Shown here in pieces: positions 25,196 to 34,380 of a stretch of DNA of 64,000 nt (the first letter of the stretch is position 1; each line of letters starts with the position of its first letter). The stretch is taken from NCBI RefSeq assembly GCF_033366695.1, contig NZ_JAOBTQ010000001.1:5952001-6016000 (forward strand), read 5' to 3'. A program made the translations under genes and the position numbers. This stretch comes from Streptomyces sp. SCL15-4 (lineage in GTDB: Bacteria; Actinomycetota; Actinomycetes; Streptomycetales; Streptomycetaceae). A model generated the notes under the pieces. That model worked only from the letters and a program-made list of their open reading frames with translations. It ran no database searches and had not been told where the DNA came from.

Positions 25196-25243
25196 CGCCC
25201 TCCACCGGACCCCACCACGCCCCCGTCACGTATCAAGGACGTC

Positions 25244-26908
25244 ATGAGCCAGCAGCACTCCGCCGCACCGGCCCGCCGCCTCGTCACCGTCGCCGACCGC
25301 CGCGACTGGTGGCGGGACGCGGTCATCTACCAGGTCTACCCGCGCAGTTTCGCCGACGGCAACGGCGACGGCATGGGCGACCTGGCGGGCGTACGCTCCC
25401 GCCTGCCGTACCTGCGCGACCTCGGCGTCGACGCGGTGTGGCTCAGCCCCTTCTACGCCTCCCCGCAGGCCGACGCCGGCTACGACGTCGCCGACTACCG
25501 CGAGGTCGACCCGATGTTCGGCTCTCTGCTGGACGCCGACGCGCTGATCCGCGACGCCCACGCGCACGGCCTGCGCGTCATCGTGGACCTGGTCCCCAAC
25601 CACTCCTCCGACCAGCACGAGTGGTTCAAGCGCGCCCTGGCCGAGGGCCCCGGCTCCCCGCTGCGCGAGCGCTACCACTTCCGCCCCGGCAAGGGAGAGA
25701 ACGGCGAACTTCCGCCCAACGACTGGGAGTCCATCTTCGGCGGCCCGGCCTGGACGCGGGTGCCGGACGGCGAGTGGTACCTGCACCTGTTCGCTCCCGA
25801 GCAGCCCGACTTCAACTGGGAGCACCCGGCCGTCGGCGACGAGTTCCGCTCCATCCTGCGCTTCTGGCTGGACATGGGCGTGGACGGCTTCCGCATCGAC
25901 GTCGCGCACGGCCTGGTCAAGGCCGAGGGCCTGCCCGACCTCGGCTCGCACGACCAGGTCAGACTGCTGGGCAACGACGTCATGCCGTTCTTCGACCAGG
26001 ACGGCGTGCACGCCGTCTACCGCCAGTGGCGCCGCATCCTGGACGAGTACTCGGGCGAACGCATCTTCGTCGCCGAGGCGTGGACCCCGACCGTCGAGCG
26101 CACCGCCAACTACGTCCGCCCCGACGAACTCCACCAGGCGTTCAACTTCCAGTACCTGGCGACCGCCTGGGACGCGGAGGAGCTGCGGACGGTCATCGAC
26201 CGCACGCTGGACGCGATGCGTCCGGTCGGCGCCCCGGCCACCTGGGTGCTGTCCAACCACGACGTCACCCGGCACGCCACCCGCTTCGCCAACCCGCCCG
26301 GCCTCGGCACCCAGATCCGCTCGGCCGGCGACCGCGAGCTGGGCCTGCGCCGCGCCCGCGCCGCCACCCTGCTGATGCTCGCCCTGCCCGGCTCGGCCTA
26401 CCTCTACCAAGGCGAGGAACTGGGCCTTCCGGACGTCGTGGACCTGCCCGACGAGGTGCGCCAGGACCCGGCGTACTTCCGGGGCGCCGGTCAGGACGGC
26501 TTCCGCGACGGCTGCCGGGTGCCGATCCCGTGGACCCGTACGGGCTCCTCCTACGGCTTCGGCGGCGGCGGCAGCTGGCTGCCCCAGCCGCCGGCCTGGG
26601 CCGAGCTGAGCGTGGAGGCGCAGACCGGCGCGCCCGGCTCCACGCTGGAGCTGTACCGGGCGGCGCTGCGGACCCGCCGCGCGCACCCGGACCTGGGCGC
26701 GGGCGAGTCCGTGGAGTGGCTGCGCGCCCCCGAGGGCGTCCTCGCCTTCCGGCGCGGCGGGTTCGTGTGCGCGGCCAACACCACCGGAAAGTCCGTGACG
26801 GTCCCGTCCCACGGCCGTGTCCTGCTCTCCAGCGGCGAGGTGACCGAGGCGGACGGTGAGACGAAGGTCCCCGCCGACACCACCGTCTGGTGGACCACCG
26901 CCGACTGA
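25244..26908 (+). CDS. aglA: Cytoplasmic GH13 alpha-glucosidase
   Basis: 554 residues without a signal peptide. GH13 (beta/alpha)8 barrel: [15 protein letters not shown] (region I), GFRIDVAHG with nucleophile Asp219, FVAEAW with acid/base Glu278 and LSNHDVTRH with Asp340. [21 protein letters not shown] is the oligo-1,6-glucosidase/alpha-glucosidase type N-terminus. It splits imported maltose or maltodextrins to glucose. Last gene of the mal operon, followed by a terminator. Confidence 0.93.
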   Translation: MSQQHSAAPARRLVTVADRRDWWRDAVIYQVYPRSFADGNGDGMGDLAGVRSRLPYLRDLGVDAVWLSPFYASPQADAGYDVADYREVDPMFGSLLDADALIRDAHAHGLRVIVDLVPNHSSDQHEWFKRALAEGPGSPLRERYHFRPGKGENGELPPNDWESIFGGPAWTRVPDGEWYLHLFAPEQPDFNWEHPAVGDEFRSILRFWLDMGVDGFRIDVAHGLVKAEGLPDLGSHDQVRLLGNDVMPFFDQDGVHAVYRQWRRILDEYSGERIFVAEAWTPTVERTANYVRPDELHQAFNFQYLATAWDAEELRTVIDRTLDAMRPVGAPATWVLSNHDVTRHATRFANPPGLGTQIRSAGDRELGLRRARAATLLMLALPGSAYLYQGEELGLPDVVDLPDEVRQDPAYFRGAGQDGFRDGCRVPIPWTRTGSSYGFGGGGSWLPQPPAWAELSVEAQTGAPGSTLELYRAALRTRRAHPDLGAGESVEWLRAPEGVLAFRRGGFVCAANTTGKSVTVPSHGRVLLSSGEVTEADGETKVPADTTVWWTTAD

Positions 26909-26944
26909 CACCCCGTCCGGAAGTTCTTGCATCAACCTCACCAC

Positions 26945-26971
26945 GGCCCGCCGCCTTCCGTGCGGCGGGCC
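26945..26971 (+). terminator. Terminator of the malEFG-aglA operon
   Basis: GGCCCGCCGC and GCGGCGGGCC form a perfect 10-bp stem with a 7-base loop, 36 bases after the aglA stop. Confidence 0.75.
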
Positions 26972-26993
26972 CCTGGCCTCCGCGTCACGCAAG

Positions 26994-27015
26994 CTTGCTG
27001 AAAGATTGCAGCAAG
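26994..27015. promoter_or_regulatory. MalR operator of the alpha-amylase gene
   Basis: Perfect inverted repeat CTTGCTG (26994-27000) / CAGCAAG (27009-27015) with an 8-base spacer, overlapping another palindrome GCAAGCTTGC (26989-26998). Similar CTTGCA half-sites lie before malE. It sits 42-64 bases before the amylase start codon. Confidence 0.75.
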
Positions 27016-27057
27016 CGTCCGGCCGTCCCTGTCGCCTTCACCGTCGAAGGACTCCGC

Positions 27058-28434
27058 ATGGCACGCAGCACGCTCCCCACGGCGGTCGCCCTCACCGCCG
27101 CCGCCTTGTTCGGCATGACCCCGGCCAGCGCCGAGGCCGCTCCGCCCGGCACCAAGGACGTCACCGCCGTCCTCTTCGAGTGGAACTACGCCTCCGTGGC
27201 CAAGGAGTGCACCACCGCGCTCGGCCCCGCCGGCTACGGATACGTCCAGGTCTCCCCGCCCGCCGAGCACATACAGGGCGCGCAGTGGTGGACGTCGTAC
27301 CAGCCGGTGTCGTACCGGATCGCCGGCCGGCTCGGCGACCGCGCGGCGTTCCGGAACATGGTGGACACCTGCCACGCGGCCGGCGTGAAGGTCGTCGCCG
27401 ACGCCGTCGTCAACCACATGGCGGCGGGTTCGGGCACCGGCACCGGCGGCTCGCCGTACACCAAGTACGACTACCCGGGCCTGTACTCCTCCTACGACGT
27501 CGACGACTGCACCGCCCAGGTGTCCGACTACTCCGACCGCTGGAACGTCCAGCACTGCGAACTCGTCGGCCTGGCCGACCTCGACACCGGCGAGGAGTAC
27601 GTCCGCAAGACGATCGCCGGCTATCTGAACGACCTGCTGAGCCTCGGCGTGGACGGCTTCCGGATCGACGCGGCCAAGCACATCCCCGCCGCCGACCTGG
27701 CGAACGTCAAGAGCCGGCTGACCGACCCGTCCGTGTACTGGAAGCAGGAGGTCGTCCACGGCGCCGGCGAGGCCGTCCAGTCCGCCGAGTACACCGGCAA
27801 CGGAGACGTCCAGGAGTTCCGCTACGCCTACGACCTCAAGCGCGTCTTCACCGGCGAGAAGCTCGCGTACCTGAAGAACTACGGCGAGGGCTGGGGCTAT
27901 CTGAACAGCTCCGTCGCGGGCGTCTTCGTGGACAACCACGACACCGAACGCAACGGCAGCACGCTCAACTACAAGAGCGGCGCGAACTACACTTTGGCCA
28001 ACGTCTTCATGCTGGCCTGGCCCTACGGCGCCCCCGACGTCAACTCCGGCTACGAGTGGTCGGACGCCGACGCCGGACCGCCGAACGGCGGCCGGGTCGA
28101 CGCCTGCTGGCAGAACGGCTGGAAGTGCCAGCACGCCTGGCCGGAGATCAGGTCCATGGTGGCCTTCCGCAACGCGACCCGGGGCCAGGCGGTCACGAAC
28201 TGGTGGGACAACGGCGGCAACTGGATCGCCTTCGGCCGCGGCACCAAGGGCTACGTGGCGATCAACCACGAGCAGAGCGGCATGACCCGCACCTACCAGA
28301 CCTCCCTGCCCGCCGGTACGTACTGCGACGTCCAGCACAACACCCCGGTGACCGTGAACTCCAGCGGACAGTTCACCGCCACCCTGGGCCCGGACACCGC
28401 CCTGGCCCTGTACGCCGGCAAGCCGAGCTGCTGA
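27058..28434 (+). CDS. aml: Secreted alpha-amylase (GH13)
   Basis: 458 residues: signal peptide (about 1-25, TPASA), then a GH13 catalytic domain of the actinobacterial/animal-like type ([34 protein letters not shown] with Asp204, [10 protein letters not shown] with Glu231, VDNHDTER with Asp295) and a C-terminal beta domain. There is no CBM20 starch-binding domain, so it is shorter than many Streptomyces amylases. It degrades starch outside the cell to maltodextrins taken up by MalEFG. ATG at 27058 chosen for the signal peptide; the frame is open further upstream. Controlled by its own MalR site. Confidence 0.94.
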   Translation: MARSTLPTAVALTAAALFGMTPASAEAAPPGTKDVTAVLFEWNYASVAKECTTALGPAGYGYVQVSPPAEHIQGAQWWTSYQPVSYRIAGRLGDRAAFRNMVDTCHAAGVKVVADAVVNHMAAGSGTGTGGSPYTKYDYPGLYSSYDVDDCTAQVSDYSDRWNVQHCELVGLADLDTGEEYVRKTIAGYLNDLLSLGVDGFRIDAAKHIPAADLANVKSRLTDPSVYWKQEVVHGAGEAVQSAEYTGNGDVQEFRYAYDLKRVFTGEKLAYLKNYGEGWGYLNSSVAGVFVDNHDTERNGSTLNYKSGANYTLANVFMLAWPYGAPDVNSGYEWSDADAGPPNGGRVDACWQNGWKCQHAWPEIRSMVAFRNATRGQAVTNWWDNGGNWIAFGRGTKGYVAINHEQSGMTRTYQTSLPAGTYCDVQHNTPVTVNSSGQFTATLGPDTALALYAGKPSC

Positions 28435-28439
28435 GGAGT

Positions 28440-28492
28440 CACCCGCCGCGGTACCGAGACGGCCGCGCCGGCCGGGCGCCGTACCCGGCGGT
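28440..28492 (+). terminator. Probable terminator after the amylase gene
   Basis: An imperfect long inverted repeat, CACCCGCCGCGGTAC (from 28440) against GTACCCGGCGGTG (to 28492), encloses a GC-rich loop. It starts 5 bases after the amylase stop. Confidence 0.55.
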
Positions 28493-28537
28493 GCGCGAGG
28501 ACTAGGGTGAGGCCGTTGCCGTAGAACGGGAGTGCGC

Positions 28538-28900
28538 ATGCCGCAGATCACAGTCGACTACTCCGACCTCATGGAGGACGCCTTCGATCGCGAGGGCTTC
28601 GCGCGGGCACTGCACGAGGCCGCCGTGGAGATCGCGGCGGCGAGGCCGGGAGGCTGCAAGACGCAGTTCCGGCCGAGCGCGCTCACGGCGTTCGGGTACG
28701 AGGAGCCCGGGGCGCGCGGGCACGCCGTCGTGCACGTGACGCTGGGGCTGCTCGCCGGACGCACCGACGAGACGAAGGCACGGCTGACGGAAGCGGCCCT
28801 GGAACTGCTCCGCAAGCACGTGACGGGCGGGGCGTTCACCCTGCACGCCTCCGCCGAGGTCCGGGACCTCGACCCGTCCTACCGCGGGTTCGAGAGCTAG
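28538..28900 (+). CDS. 5-carboxymethyl-2-hydroxymuconate isomerase-like (tautomerase fold) protein
   Basis: 120 residues. Begins MPQITVDYS, so Pro2 can serve as the catalytic base after Met removal, as in the tautomerase/CHMI family; VHVTLGLLAGRTDETKARL and SAEVRDLDPSYR also fit CHMI. CHMI acts in homoprotocatechuate breakdown, but no other gene of that pathway is near, so the substrate here is open. ATG at 28538 is chosen to place the proline at position 2. Its TAG stop is shared with the left end of a palindromic repeat element. Confidence 0.78.
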   Translation: MPQITVDYSDLMEDAFDREGFARALHEAAVEIAAARPGGCKTQFRPSALTAFGYEEPGARGHAVVHVTLGLLAGRTDETKARLTEAALELLRKHVTGGAFTLHASAEVRDLDPSYRGFES

Positions 28901-29074
28901 GGCCTGTCTGACCATTCCCGTCTGCCGCGCGACGCCGTGCACGCACTCTCGCCGCACCGGCCCCGGACCCGAGTACGTCCGGTACGAGGGCCTGGAGCCG
29001 GCACGCCGAGAGCACGCACCTGACGCCGCGCGGCCGCCCTTTCGGGCGACGACGCGAACGGTCGGACAGGCCCT
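28899..29074. repeat. MITE-like palindromic element, long copy (176 bp)
   Basis: Ends are inverted repeats: AGGGCCTGTCTGACCATTC on the left and, on the right, GAACGGTCGGACAGGCCCT. The same ends occur around a 66-bp element at 63410-63475. The two copies share about 36 bases on the left (to GTCTGCCGCGC) and about 40 on the right (from TTCGGGCGACGACGCGAA). This copy has about 110 extra bases in the middle. It starts within the TAG stop of the preceding gene. No ORF inside. Confidence 0.75.
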
Positions 29075-29081
29075 GGCCCGC

Positions 29082-29771
29082 TCAGGACCCGAGGGCGATG
29101 AGCCGGCCGGCCAGCTCCGCGAAGGGGCCGTCGGCCGGCTCGTCCTTCACCATGGAGCGCAGCAGCTCGGCCATGTCCGCGTCGTGGGCGGCGCTGACGG
29201 CGGCCAGCGCGGCGAAGTCGTGCACGAGCTGGACCTCCAGCTCGGCACGCGGCACCCGCCGGCCCTCCAGCCAGATCAGGGCCGTGGACTCCGCGAGCGA
29301 GATCCAGGAGCGGACCACCAGCTCCAGCCGCGGGGACGCCTCGGTCACGCCCAGGTGCGACAGGATCTGGTCATAGGCGGCCTGCCGTACGGAGTCGATG
29401 AGCGCGTTGGTCGCCGACGAGCCGACCGCCGGGCCGCCGCGCAGCAGCGCCGAGAAACCGGGGCCGTGCTCGTCCACGAAGTCGAAGTACCGCCCCATCA
29501 CCCGCAGCAGCCGGGCGCCGAGCGGGCCCTCGCGCGGCTCGTCGAAGCGGCTCGCCAGATCATCCGACGCCCGCTTCAACGCGGCCTCGTACAGGCTGAG
29601 TTTGCCCGGGAAGTAGTGGTACACCAGTGGGCGCGAGATGCCCGCCGCCGTGGCTATCTCGTCGATGGAGACCTCGTCGGGCGAGCGTCGGCTGAACAGC
29701 TCCAGGGCGACGCCGATCAGCTGCTGCCGACGTTCCTCGACGCCCATCCTGCGGCGAACCCCGGTACTCAT
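29082..29771 (-). CDS. TetR-family transcriptional regulator
   Basis: 229 residues. N-terminal TetR HTH (VSIDEIATAAGISRPLVYHYF, about residues 34-54) and an all-helical ligand-binding C-terminal domain. It follows the metal-dependent hydrolase and ferredoxin reductase genes on the same strand, 36 bases after the reductase start region ends, and probably represses that operon. The ligand is unknown, perhaps a fatty acid or hydrophobic compound given the neighbours. Start ATG at 29771. Confidence 0.9.
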   Translation of the reverse strand: MSTGVRRRMGVEERRQQLIGVALELFSRRSPDEVSIDEIATAAGISRPLVYHYFPGKLSLYEAALKRASDDLASRFDEPREGPLGARLLRVMGRYFDFVDEHGPGFSALLRGGPAVGSSATNALIDSVRQAAYDQILSHLGVTEASPRLELVVRSWISLAESTALIWLEGRRVPRAELEVQLVHDFAALAAVSAAHDADMAELLRSMVKDEPADGPFAELAGRLIALGS

Positions 29772-29807
29772 ACGAACACCTTACCGAGCGGATTCGGCCG
29801 CCGGAGA

Positions 29808-30869
29808 TCACATGTCGAGCACCAGCCGGCCGCTTCTGGCCCGGGACACGCAGATCAGCATCGAGTCGTGCCGTTCGGCGTCCGTCAGCAGCTCGTCCCG
29901 GTGCTCGACCTCGCCCTCCAGCACCGTCTGCCGACAGGTGCCGCAGAAGCCCTGCTCGCAGGAGTAGGCGGTGCCGGGCAGCTCCCGGCGTACGGCGGCC
30001 AGCACGCTGGAGCCGGCCGGGACCGCCACCGTCCGCCCGCTGCGGCGCAGTTCCACCTCGAACCCGCTGTCGCCGCCGGCCCCGGTGTGCGGCGCGAACC
30101 GCTCCAGGTGCAGGGTGGCGGCCGGAGGCAGTGCTTCGGCGACGGCCGCCATCAGGCCCTCGGGACCGCAGCAGTACACCGCCGTGCCCTCGGCCGTGTC
30201 CGCGAACAGCGCGGCCAGGTCCGGCCGGCCGTCCTCGTCCTCGGCGACGACCGTCAGCCGGTCGCCGGCGAGCCTCGCCACCTCCTCCAGGAACGGCATC
30301 GAGGCCCGTGTCCGCCCGCCGTACAGCAGCCGCCACTCGGCGCCGTCCGGCAGGGCCCGCAGCATGGGCAGGACCGGGGTGATGCCGATGCCGCCGGCGA
30401 CGAAGACGTAGGCGGGCGCGGTGACCAGGGGAAAACGATTCCTGGGCCCCCGTACCTCCAGCTCCATGCCCTCGGCGAGCCGCTCGTGCACCTCGCGGGA
30501 ACCGCCACGGCCGTCCGCCACGAGCCGGGCGGCGAGGGTGTAGGCGGAGGTGTCCCCCGGGTCCCCGCACAGCGAGTACTGCCGGACGAGCCCCGACGGC
30601 AGCACCAGGTCGACATGCGCGCCCGGCTCCCAGCGCGGCAGGTCGCGGCCCTCCAGACGCAGCCGTACGACCCCGTCGGCGACGGTCTCGTGCGCGGTGA
30701 GCAGCAGCCGCAGGGACCGCCGGCGAGGCCGGCCGGAGACGGGCGGGTCCAGGGCGGGCAGCGGCCACAGCGGCGAGACCCGCACCCGGCGGCGCAGGGC
30801 CCGCCGGGTGAGCAGGGCGGCGGCCGTGGCGCCCGCGACGATCGCGGCGGTGCGCGGCCCCGGCGTCAC
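29808..30869 (-). CDS. Ferredoxin reductase-type oxidoreductase with C-terminal 2Fe-2S domain
   Basis: 353 residues. FAD-binding motif RQYSLCG, NAD(P) motif GGIGITPVLPM and CCGPEGLM, then a plant-type [2Fe-2S] domain with CEQGFCGTC and a distal Cys (ICVSRA): the phthalate dioxygenase reductase architecture. It carries electrons from NAD(P)H to an oxygenase or desaturase-like partner. A short hydrophobic stretch at about 8-20 may anchor it. The GTG start overlaps the upstream hydrolase stop as GTGA, so the neighbouring metal protein is the likely electron acceptor. Confidence 0.9.
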   Translation of the reverse strand: MTPGPRTAAIVAGATAAALLTRRALRRRVRVSPLWPLPALDPPVSGRPRRRSLRLLLTAHETVADGVVRLRLEGRDLPRWEPGAHVDLVLPSGLVRQYSLCGDPGDTSAYTLAARLVADGRGGSREVHERLAEGMELEVRGPRNRFPLVTAPAYVFVAGGIGITPVLPMLRALPDGAEWRLLYGGRTRASMPFLEEVARLAGDRLTVVAEDEDGRPDLAALFADTAEGTAVYCCGPEGLMAAVAEALPPAATLHLERFAPHTGAGGDSGFEVELRRSGRTVAVPAGSSVLAAVRRELPGTAYSCEQGFCGTCRQTVLEGEVEHRDELLTDAERHDSMLICVSRARSGRLVLDM

Positions 30870-31744
30870 GCGGTCCTCCGCTCGGCCGCCCGGGCCGCGG
30901 GAGAGGCGGCCAGGTAGGCGAGGGCCTGCTCGGTGTCGCCTTCCTGCGAGGGGTGATAGGCGCGGCTCAGATAGCGGGGTATGGAGCGCAGCATGTCCCC
31001 GGTCCCGGGCAGCAGGCCCCGCCGGCCCCGGTCGTGGAAGTCCTTGAAGCCGGCCTTGCCGTCGGTGAGGAGCGGATCGTTCTCCATGAAGAACCGCGTC
31101 CCGCGCTGCCACAGGAACACCAGCGCCGTGAAGGCGGCGGCCCAGGTCCGGACCCGCCGGCGGTAGCTTCCGTCGAGGTGCGTGAACAGCTCGAAGGCGA
31201 CCGAGCGGTGCTCCACCTCCTCCGCGCCGTGCCAGCGCAGCAGGTCCAGCATGGTCGGGTCGGCGCCGCGCCGGTCCAGCTCCCCGGCGTTCAGCACCCA
31301 GTTCCCGAGGAACGCCGTGTAGTGCTCGATGGCCGCGATCAGCGCGACCCGCTCCAGCAGCCACCACCGGCGCGGCCGGCCCGGCGGCAGGGTCCGGTCG
31401 CCGAGCAGCTTCTCGAAGAACCAGTCGACCTGCGCGGTGTACGGCGTCGGGTCGAGCCCCAGCTCCCGCAGGCGCGGCAGCACCCCGTCGTGCGCCTCGG
31501 AGTGCACGGCCTCCTGCCCGATGAAGCCGATCACGTCCTCGCGGAGCCGGTCGTCCCGGATCAGCGGCAGCGCCTGCTGGTACACCCGCACGAACCAGCG
31601 CTCCCCGGCGGGCAGCAGCAGGTGCAGCACATTGATGGTGTGCGTGGTGAAGGGATCTCCCGGCACCCAGTGCAGCGGTGTGCCGTCCCAGGAGAAGGAC
31701 ACGTCGCGTGCCTTGAGCGGCACCCGGGCCTGCGTATTAGACAT
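30866..31744 (-). CDS. Predicted metal-dependent hydrolase (PF10118-like), di-iron-type motifs
   Basis: 292 residues. Contains FIGQEAVHSEAHDG, AAIEHYTAFLGNW and WHGAEEVEHRSVAFELF: repeated E-x-x-H motifs as in ferritin-like di-iron proteins, the signature of the family annotated as predicted metal-dependent hydrolase. Coupling to a ferredoxin reductase gene (GTGA overlap) suggests it is instead a di-iron oxygenase or desaturase-like enzyme; that is inference. ATG at 31744 is chosen because the upstream frame runs through a likely operator. First gene of the operon controlled by the downstream TetR gene. Confidence 0.82.
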   Translation of the reverse strand: MSNTQARVPLKARDVSFSWDGTPLHWVPGDPFTTHTINVLHLLLPAGERWFVRVYQQALPLIRDDRLREDVIGFIGQEAVHSEAHDGVLPRLRELGLDPTPYTAQVDWFFEKLLGDRTLPPGRPRRWWLLERVALIAAIEHYTAFLGNWVLNAGELDRRGADPTMLDLLRWHGAEEVEHRSVAFELFTHLDGSYRRRVRTWAAAFTALVFLWQRGTRFFMENDPLLTDGKAGFKDFHDRGRRGLLPGTGDMLRSIPRYLSRAYHPSQEGDTEQALAYLAASPAARAAERRTA

Positions 31745-31747
31745 GGC

Positions 31748-31761
31748 GTCAATGTACTGAC
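31748..31761. promoter_or_regulatory. Possible TetR operator in front of the hydrolase-reductase operon
   Basis: GTCA and TGAC half-sites around a 6-base centre (GTCAATGTACTGAC), a locally AT-rich palindrome just 4 bases before the first start codon of the operon. The match is short, so it is only a candidate site for the TetR regulator encoded at 29082-29771. Confidence 0.35.
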
Positions 31762-31813
31762 GGGTAGCGCGGCTGAGAACCCCCCGCACCCCACTTGTCG
31801 ACGCCGCCGCCGG

Positions 31814-33715
31814 CTAGCGCAGGCCGCTGATCTCCCGTCCGTCCGCCGACACGCCCTTCAGCTCGGCCCGCGCCCCCTGCTCGGCCCGCGCCACCAGCAG
31901 CGGTCCCGGCCCGGACGCGGTGACCCCGCCCGTCGCCTCGATCGACGCCGTGTCCTTGCCGCCCGCCGCCAGCAGGTACCAGTGCCCGCCCGCCGACTTC
32001 CACAGCACCCCGGCCAGCACCCGAGGATCACGCGGCCCGCAGGCCGGGACGTCCGTGCCCTTGGCGACGACGGCCCCGGCCGCCCCGCCCGGCGCCCGGA
32101 ACTGGGCCAGCGCCGCCGTACCGTCGCCGCGCCAGGTCTCCGCCCGGGTGCACACCCAGGTACCGGCCCCACTGCCGTCGGGCAGCGGCTGCTCGGCGTA
32201 CGCCCAGGCGTTCACGCTGCGGACGCCCGCCGCGCGCTCGGCCGCCAGCGAGCAGGCGAACGGCGCCCAGGTGCGCAGCCCCCGCGCACCGGACGCGTCC
32301 CCGGCCGCGCCGGGCCGGCCGGCCGTGAGCCGGGCCGGGACCAGTTCGCCGAGGTCGGTGCCCAGGTGTGTGCCGGAGGCGTCGGTCAGCTGGAGCACGG
32401 TCCACGAGGCGCAGTCGCCGGGCTGGACGACGGGGCTGGCCAGCGGCTCGGTCACGCCGTCGGCGAGGCCGAGCGGGATGGCGGCGGCGTCCGGCTTCGT
32501 CAGGTCCCGCCGCGCCGCCTTCGTCACCCAGGGAGCGGTCAGATAGCGGACGTTGCCGTCGGAGCGGCCCAGCACCAGCGCGCTCGCCCCGGGGCCCGTC
32601 GCGCCGTCGACCCGGGCGAAGTCCAGGGCCGCGCCCTGGGTGCCCTCCTTCGGCTCGGCGTAGCGGGCGACGCGCAGGCCGTCGTAGAGGAGCACCACCC
32701 GGGCGGCGTCGACCTCGCCCGCGTACAGCAGCTGCGGCGGGCCGGCCGGGCCGCCGGTCGGGGTGCCGGGAGTCGCCGAGACCCGGACGCTCCGGCCGGG
32801 GCGGGCCCACACGGCCAGGGCGCGGCGCAGCAGGTCCCGGTCGCCGGTGAGCGGGCCGCGCGCGGGCCACACGGAGAAGTCGGTGCGGTCCGCGGTCCGC
32901 CAGGCGGTCGGGGAGACGCGGGTCAGCCTGCCGGGGTCGAGGGCGGCCTCGGCGGCGGGGTTCCCGGCGTACGCGGGCGCGGCGGCGCCGTCGGGGCCCC
33001 AGCCGCCGCCCGGCAGGACCACCAGCGCGCCGCACACCGCGAGCGCGGCGGCGGCGGCGAGGGCGGCCTTGGCGTGCTGGCGGCGGCGCACCAGATCGGT
33101 GGGCCGGACCTGGAGCGTGCACGGGTCGAACTCGGGAGAGGAGAGCAGCCCCGGGTGCGCGGGCACTCCGTTGGCCGAGGCCAGCGCGCCGCCCGGGTCG
33201 GACACGCCGGCCGCCTTCAGCAGCTCGCGGACGTCCGCGTCGGGCAACTGCTCCAGCCCGCGCAGCACATAGGCGGCACGGGCCGGGGCGGACAGGGTGG
33301 CGAGCCGCTGGTCCAGGGCGAGCGCGTCGGCGCCGCCGGAGCGCGGGAACAGCTTCAGTCCCCACACCTGCGGCAGCGGGGCGAGGCGGGGCAGGCCCTT
33401 GCGGGGACGGGCCGCCGTCAGGGCCGCGCGCAGCACCCGCTCGCGCAGATACGCGTACTCGGGGTCGTCCCCCCGGCCCGCGCCCTGGGCCGGGATCAGG
33501 GACGGCTTCGTGCGGCCCCGGGGCAGGGCGCGCTGGGCGAGGGCGTGTGCGGTCAGCACGCGGCGGCCGCGGCCGAGGCCCGGGGGCAGCAGGAGATAGG
33601 CGAGCCGGACCAGCCGGGGGTAGTGCTCGACGAACGCGGCCTCGGCCTGCTCGGCGTCGACCGGGCCGGTACCGGCGGTTGGGGCGTGGCGCTGGGAGAC
33701 ATCCTGTGACTGCAC
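31814..33715 (-). CDS. Membrane-anchored protein with degenerate sigma-factor-like N-terminus
   Basis: 633 residues. Residues of about 22-60 (EQAEAAFVEHYPRLVRLAYL) resemble ECF sigma region 2, and about 140-185 (LSAPARAAYVLRGLEQLPDA) resemble sigma region 4, but the helix-turn-helix tail is poor. A transmembrane helix follows at about 216-236 (AKAALAAAAALAVCGALVV), then about 390 exported residues of unknown fold containing four or more cysteines. So a sigma-like cytoplasmic part is fused to an extracytoplasmic part. GTG at 33715 is the furthest supported start; no strong ribosome site. The family is conserved in Streptomyces as I recall, without known function. Confidence 0.7.
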   Translation of the reverse strand: MQSQDVSQRHAPTAGTGPVDAEQAEAAFVEHYPRLVRLAYLLLPPGLGRGRRVLTAHALAQRALPRGRTKPSLIPAQGAGRGDDPEYAYLRERVLRAALTAARPRKGLPRLAPLPQVWGLKLFPRSGGADALALDQRLATLSAPARAAYVLRGLEQLPDADVRELLKAAGVSDPGGALASANGVPAHPGLLSSPEFDPCTLQVRPTDLVRRRQHAKAALAAAAALAVCGALVVLPGGGWGPDGAAAPAYAGNPAAEAALDPGRLTRVSPTAWRTADRTDFSVWPARGPLTGDRDLLRRALAVWARPGRSVRVSATPGTPTGGPAGPPQLLYAGEVDAARVVLLYDGLRVARYAEPKEGTQGAALDFARVDGATGPGASALVLGRSDGNVRYLTAPWVTKAARRDLTKPDAAAIPLGLADGVTEPLASPVVQPGDCASWTVLQLTDASGTHLGTDLGELVPARLTAGRPGAAGDASGARGLRTWAPFACSLAAERAAGVRSVNAWAYAEQPLPDGSGAGTWVCTRAETWRGDGTAALAQFRAPGGAAGAVVAKGTDVPACGPRDPRVLAGVLWKSAGGHWYLLAAGGKDTASIEATGGVTASGPGPLLVARAEQGARAELKGVSADGREISGLR

Positions 33716-33764
33716 GTCCGGAAGAACGAGCGAGCCGGAGGTCGGTCACCGCCGGGCGGCCGGT

Positions 33765-34265
33765 TCAGGCCTCCGCGTCGACCAGAGCGCGCGCGTAGTT
33801 GGCCATCGACCGCTGGTAGCGCGGCAGATGCGGGGCGAGCGCGCCGAGCACCAGGGACAGTCCCTCGCGGTCGCGGCCGAGACCGGACAGGCACAGGGCG
33901 AGTGTCGCCCGGACCGCGTCGTCCAACTCGTCGGACGGCGCGTTCAGTTCGGGAGTGAGCAGTTCGACGCCCGCCTCCGGGTGCCCGGTGTTCCGCAGCG
34001 AGCTGGACAGCTGGATCTTGGCCCGGCGGCCCTTGTAGCCGGCCAGGCCGCGGGCCAGCGCCTCCCGGTACAGCGGCACCGCCTTGTCGGAGTGCCCGGT
34101 CGAGTCCCAGGCGCACGCCTGCTCGAAGGGGCCGAGCGGGCTGTCGTCGGGCAGCTCGGCGACGAGGTCGTCGATCAGCGCGCGGAACTCGTGCGCGCGC
34201 TTTTCCGGATAGTCGTCGAAGGTGGCCCAGGCGGCGGTCACGCGGTCTTCCCAGTCTTGGTTCAC
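33765..34265 (-). CDS. Tetratricopeptide repeat protein
   Basis: 166 residues, almost entirely helical, with TPR-like units (PLGPFEQACAWDSTGHSDKA, VPLYREALARGLAGYKGRRA, ALCLSGLGRDREGLSLVLGA). No signal or membrane segment; a cytoplasmic protein-protein interaction role is likely. GTG at 34265 is preceded by GAAGGTGG. The product starts VNQDWEDRVTAAW. It follows no obvious operon; the sigma-like gene starts 50 bases further on. Confidence 0.75.
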   Translation of the reverse strand: MNQDWEDRVTAAWATFDDYPEKRAHEFRALIDDLVAELPDDSPLGPFEQACAWDSTGHSDKAVPLYREALARGLAGYKGRRAKIQLSSSLRNTGHPEAGVELLTPELNAPSDELDDAVRATLALCLSGLGRDREGLSLVLGALAPHLPRYQRSMANYARALVDAEA

Positions 34266-34380
34266 CGCGCCACCTTCGCACGCGCGTGCCCCTCCGGTCA
34301 CCGGATTTGAGCGCACCGGGCCCGGGAGCCGTATCCGAAGGGGCCGGGGCCTGCCCGGCACACCAGGACCGGAGGGACAG

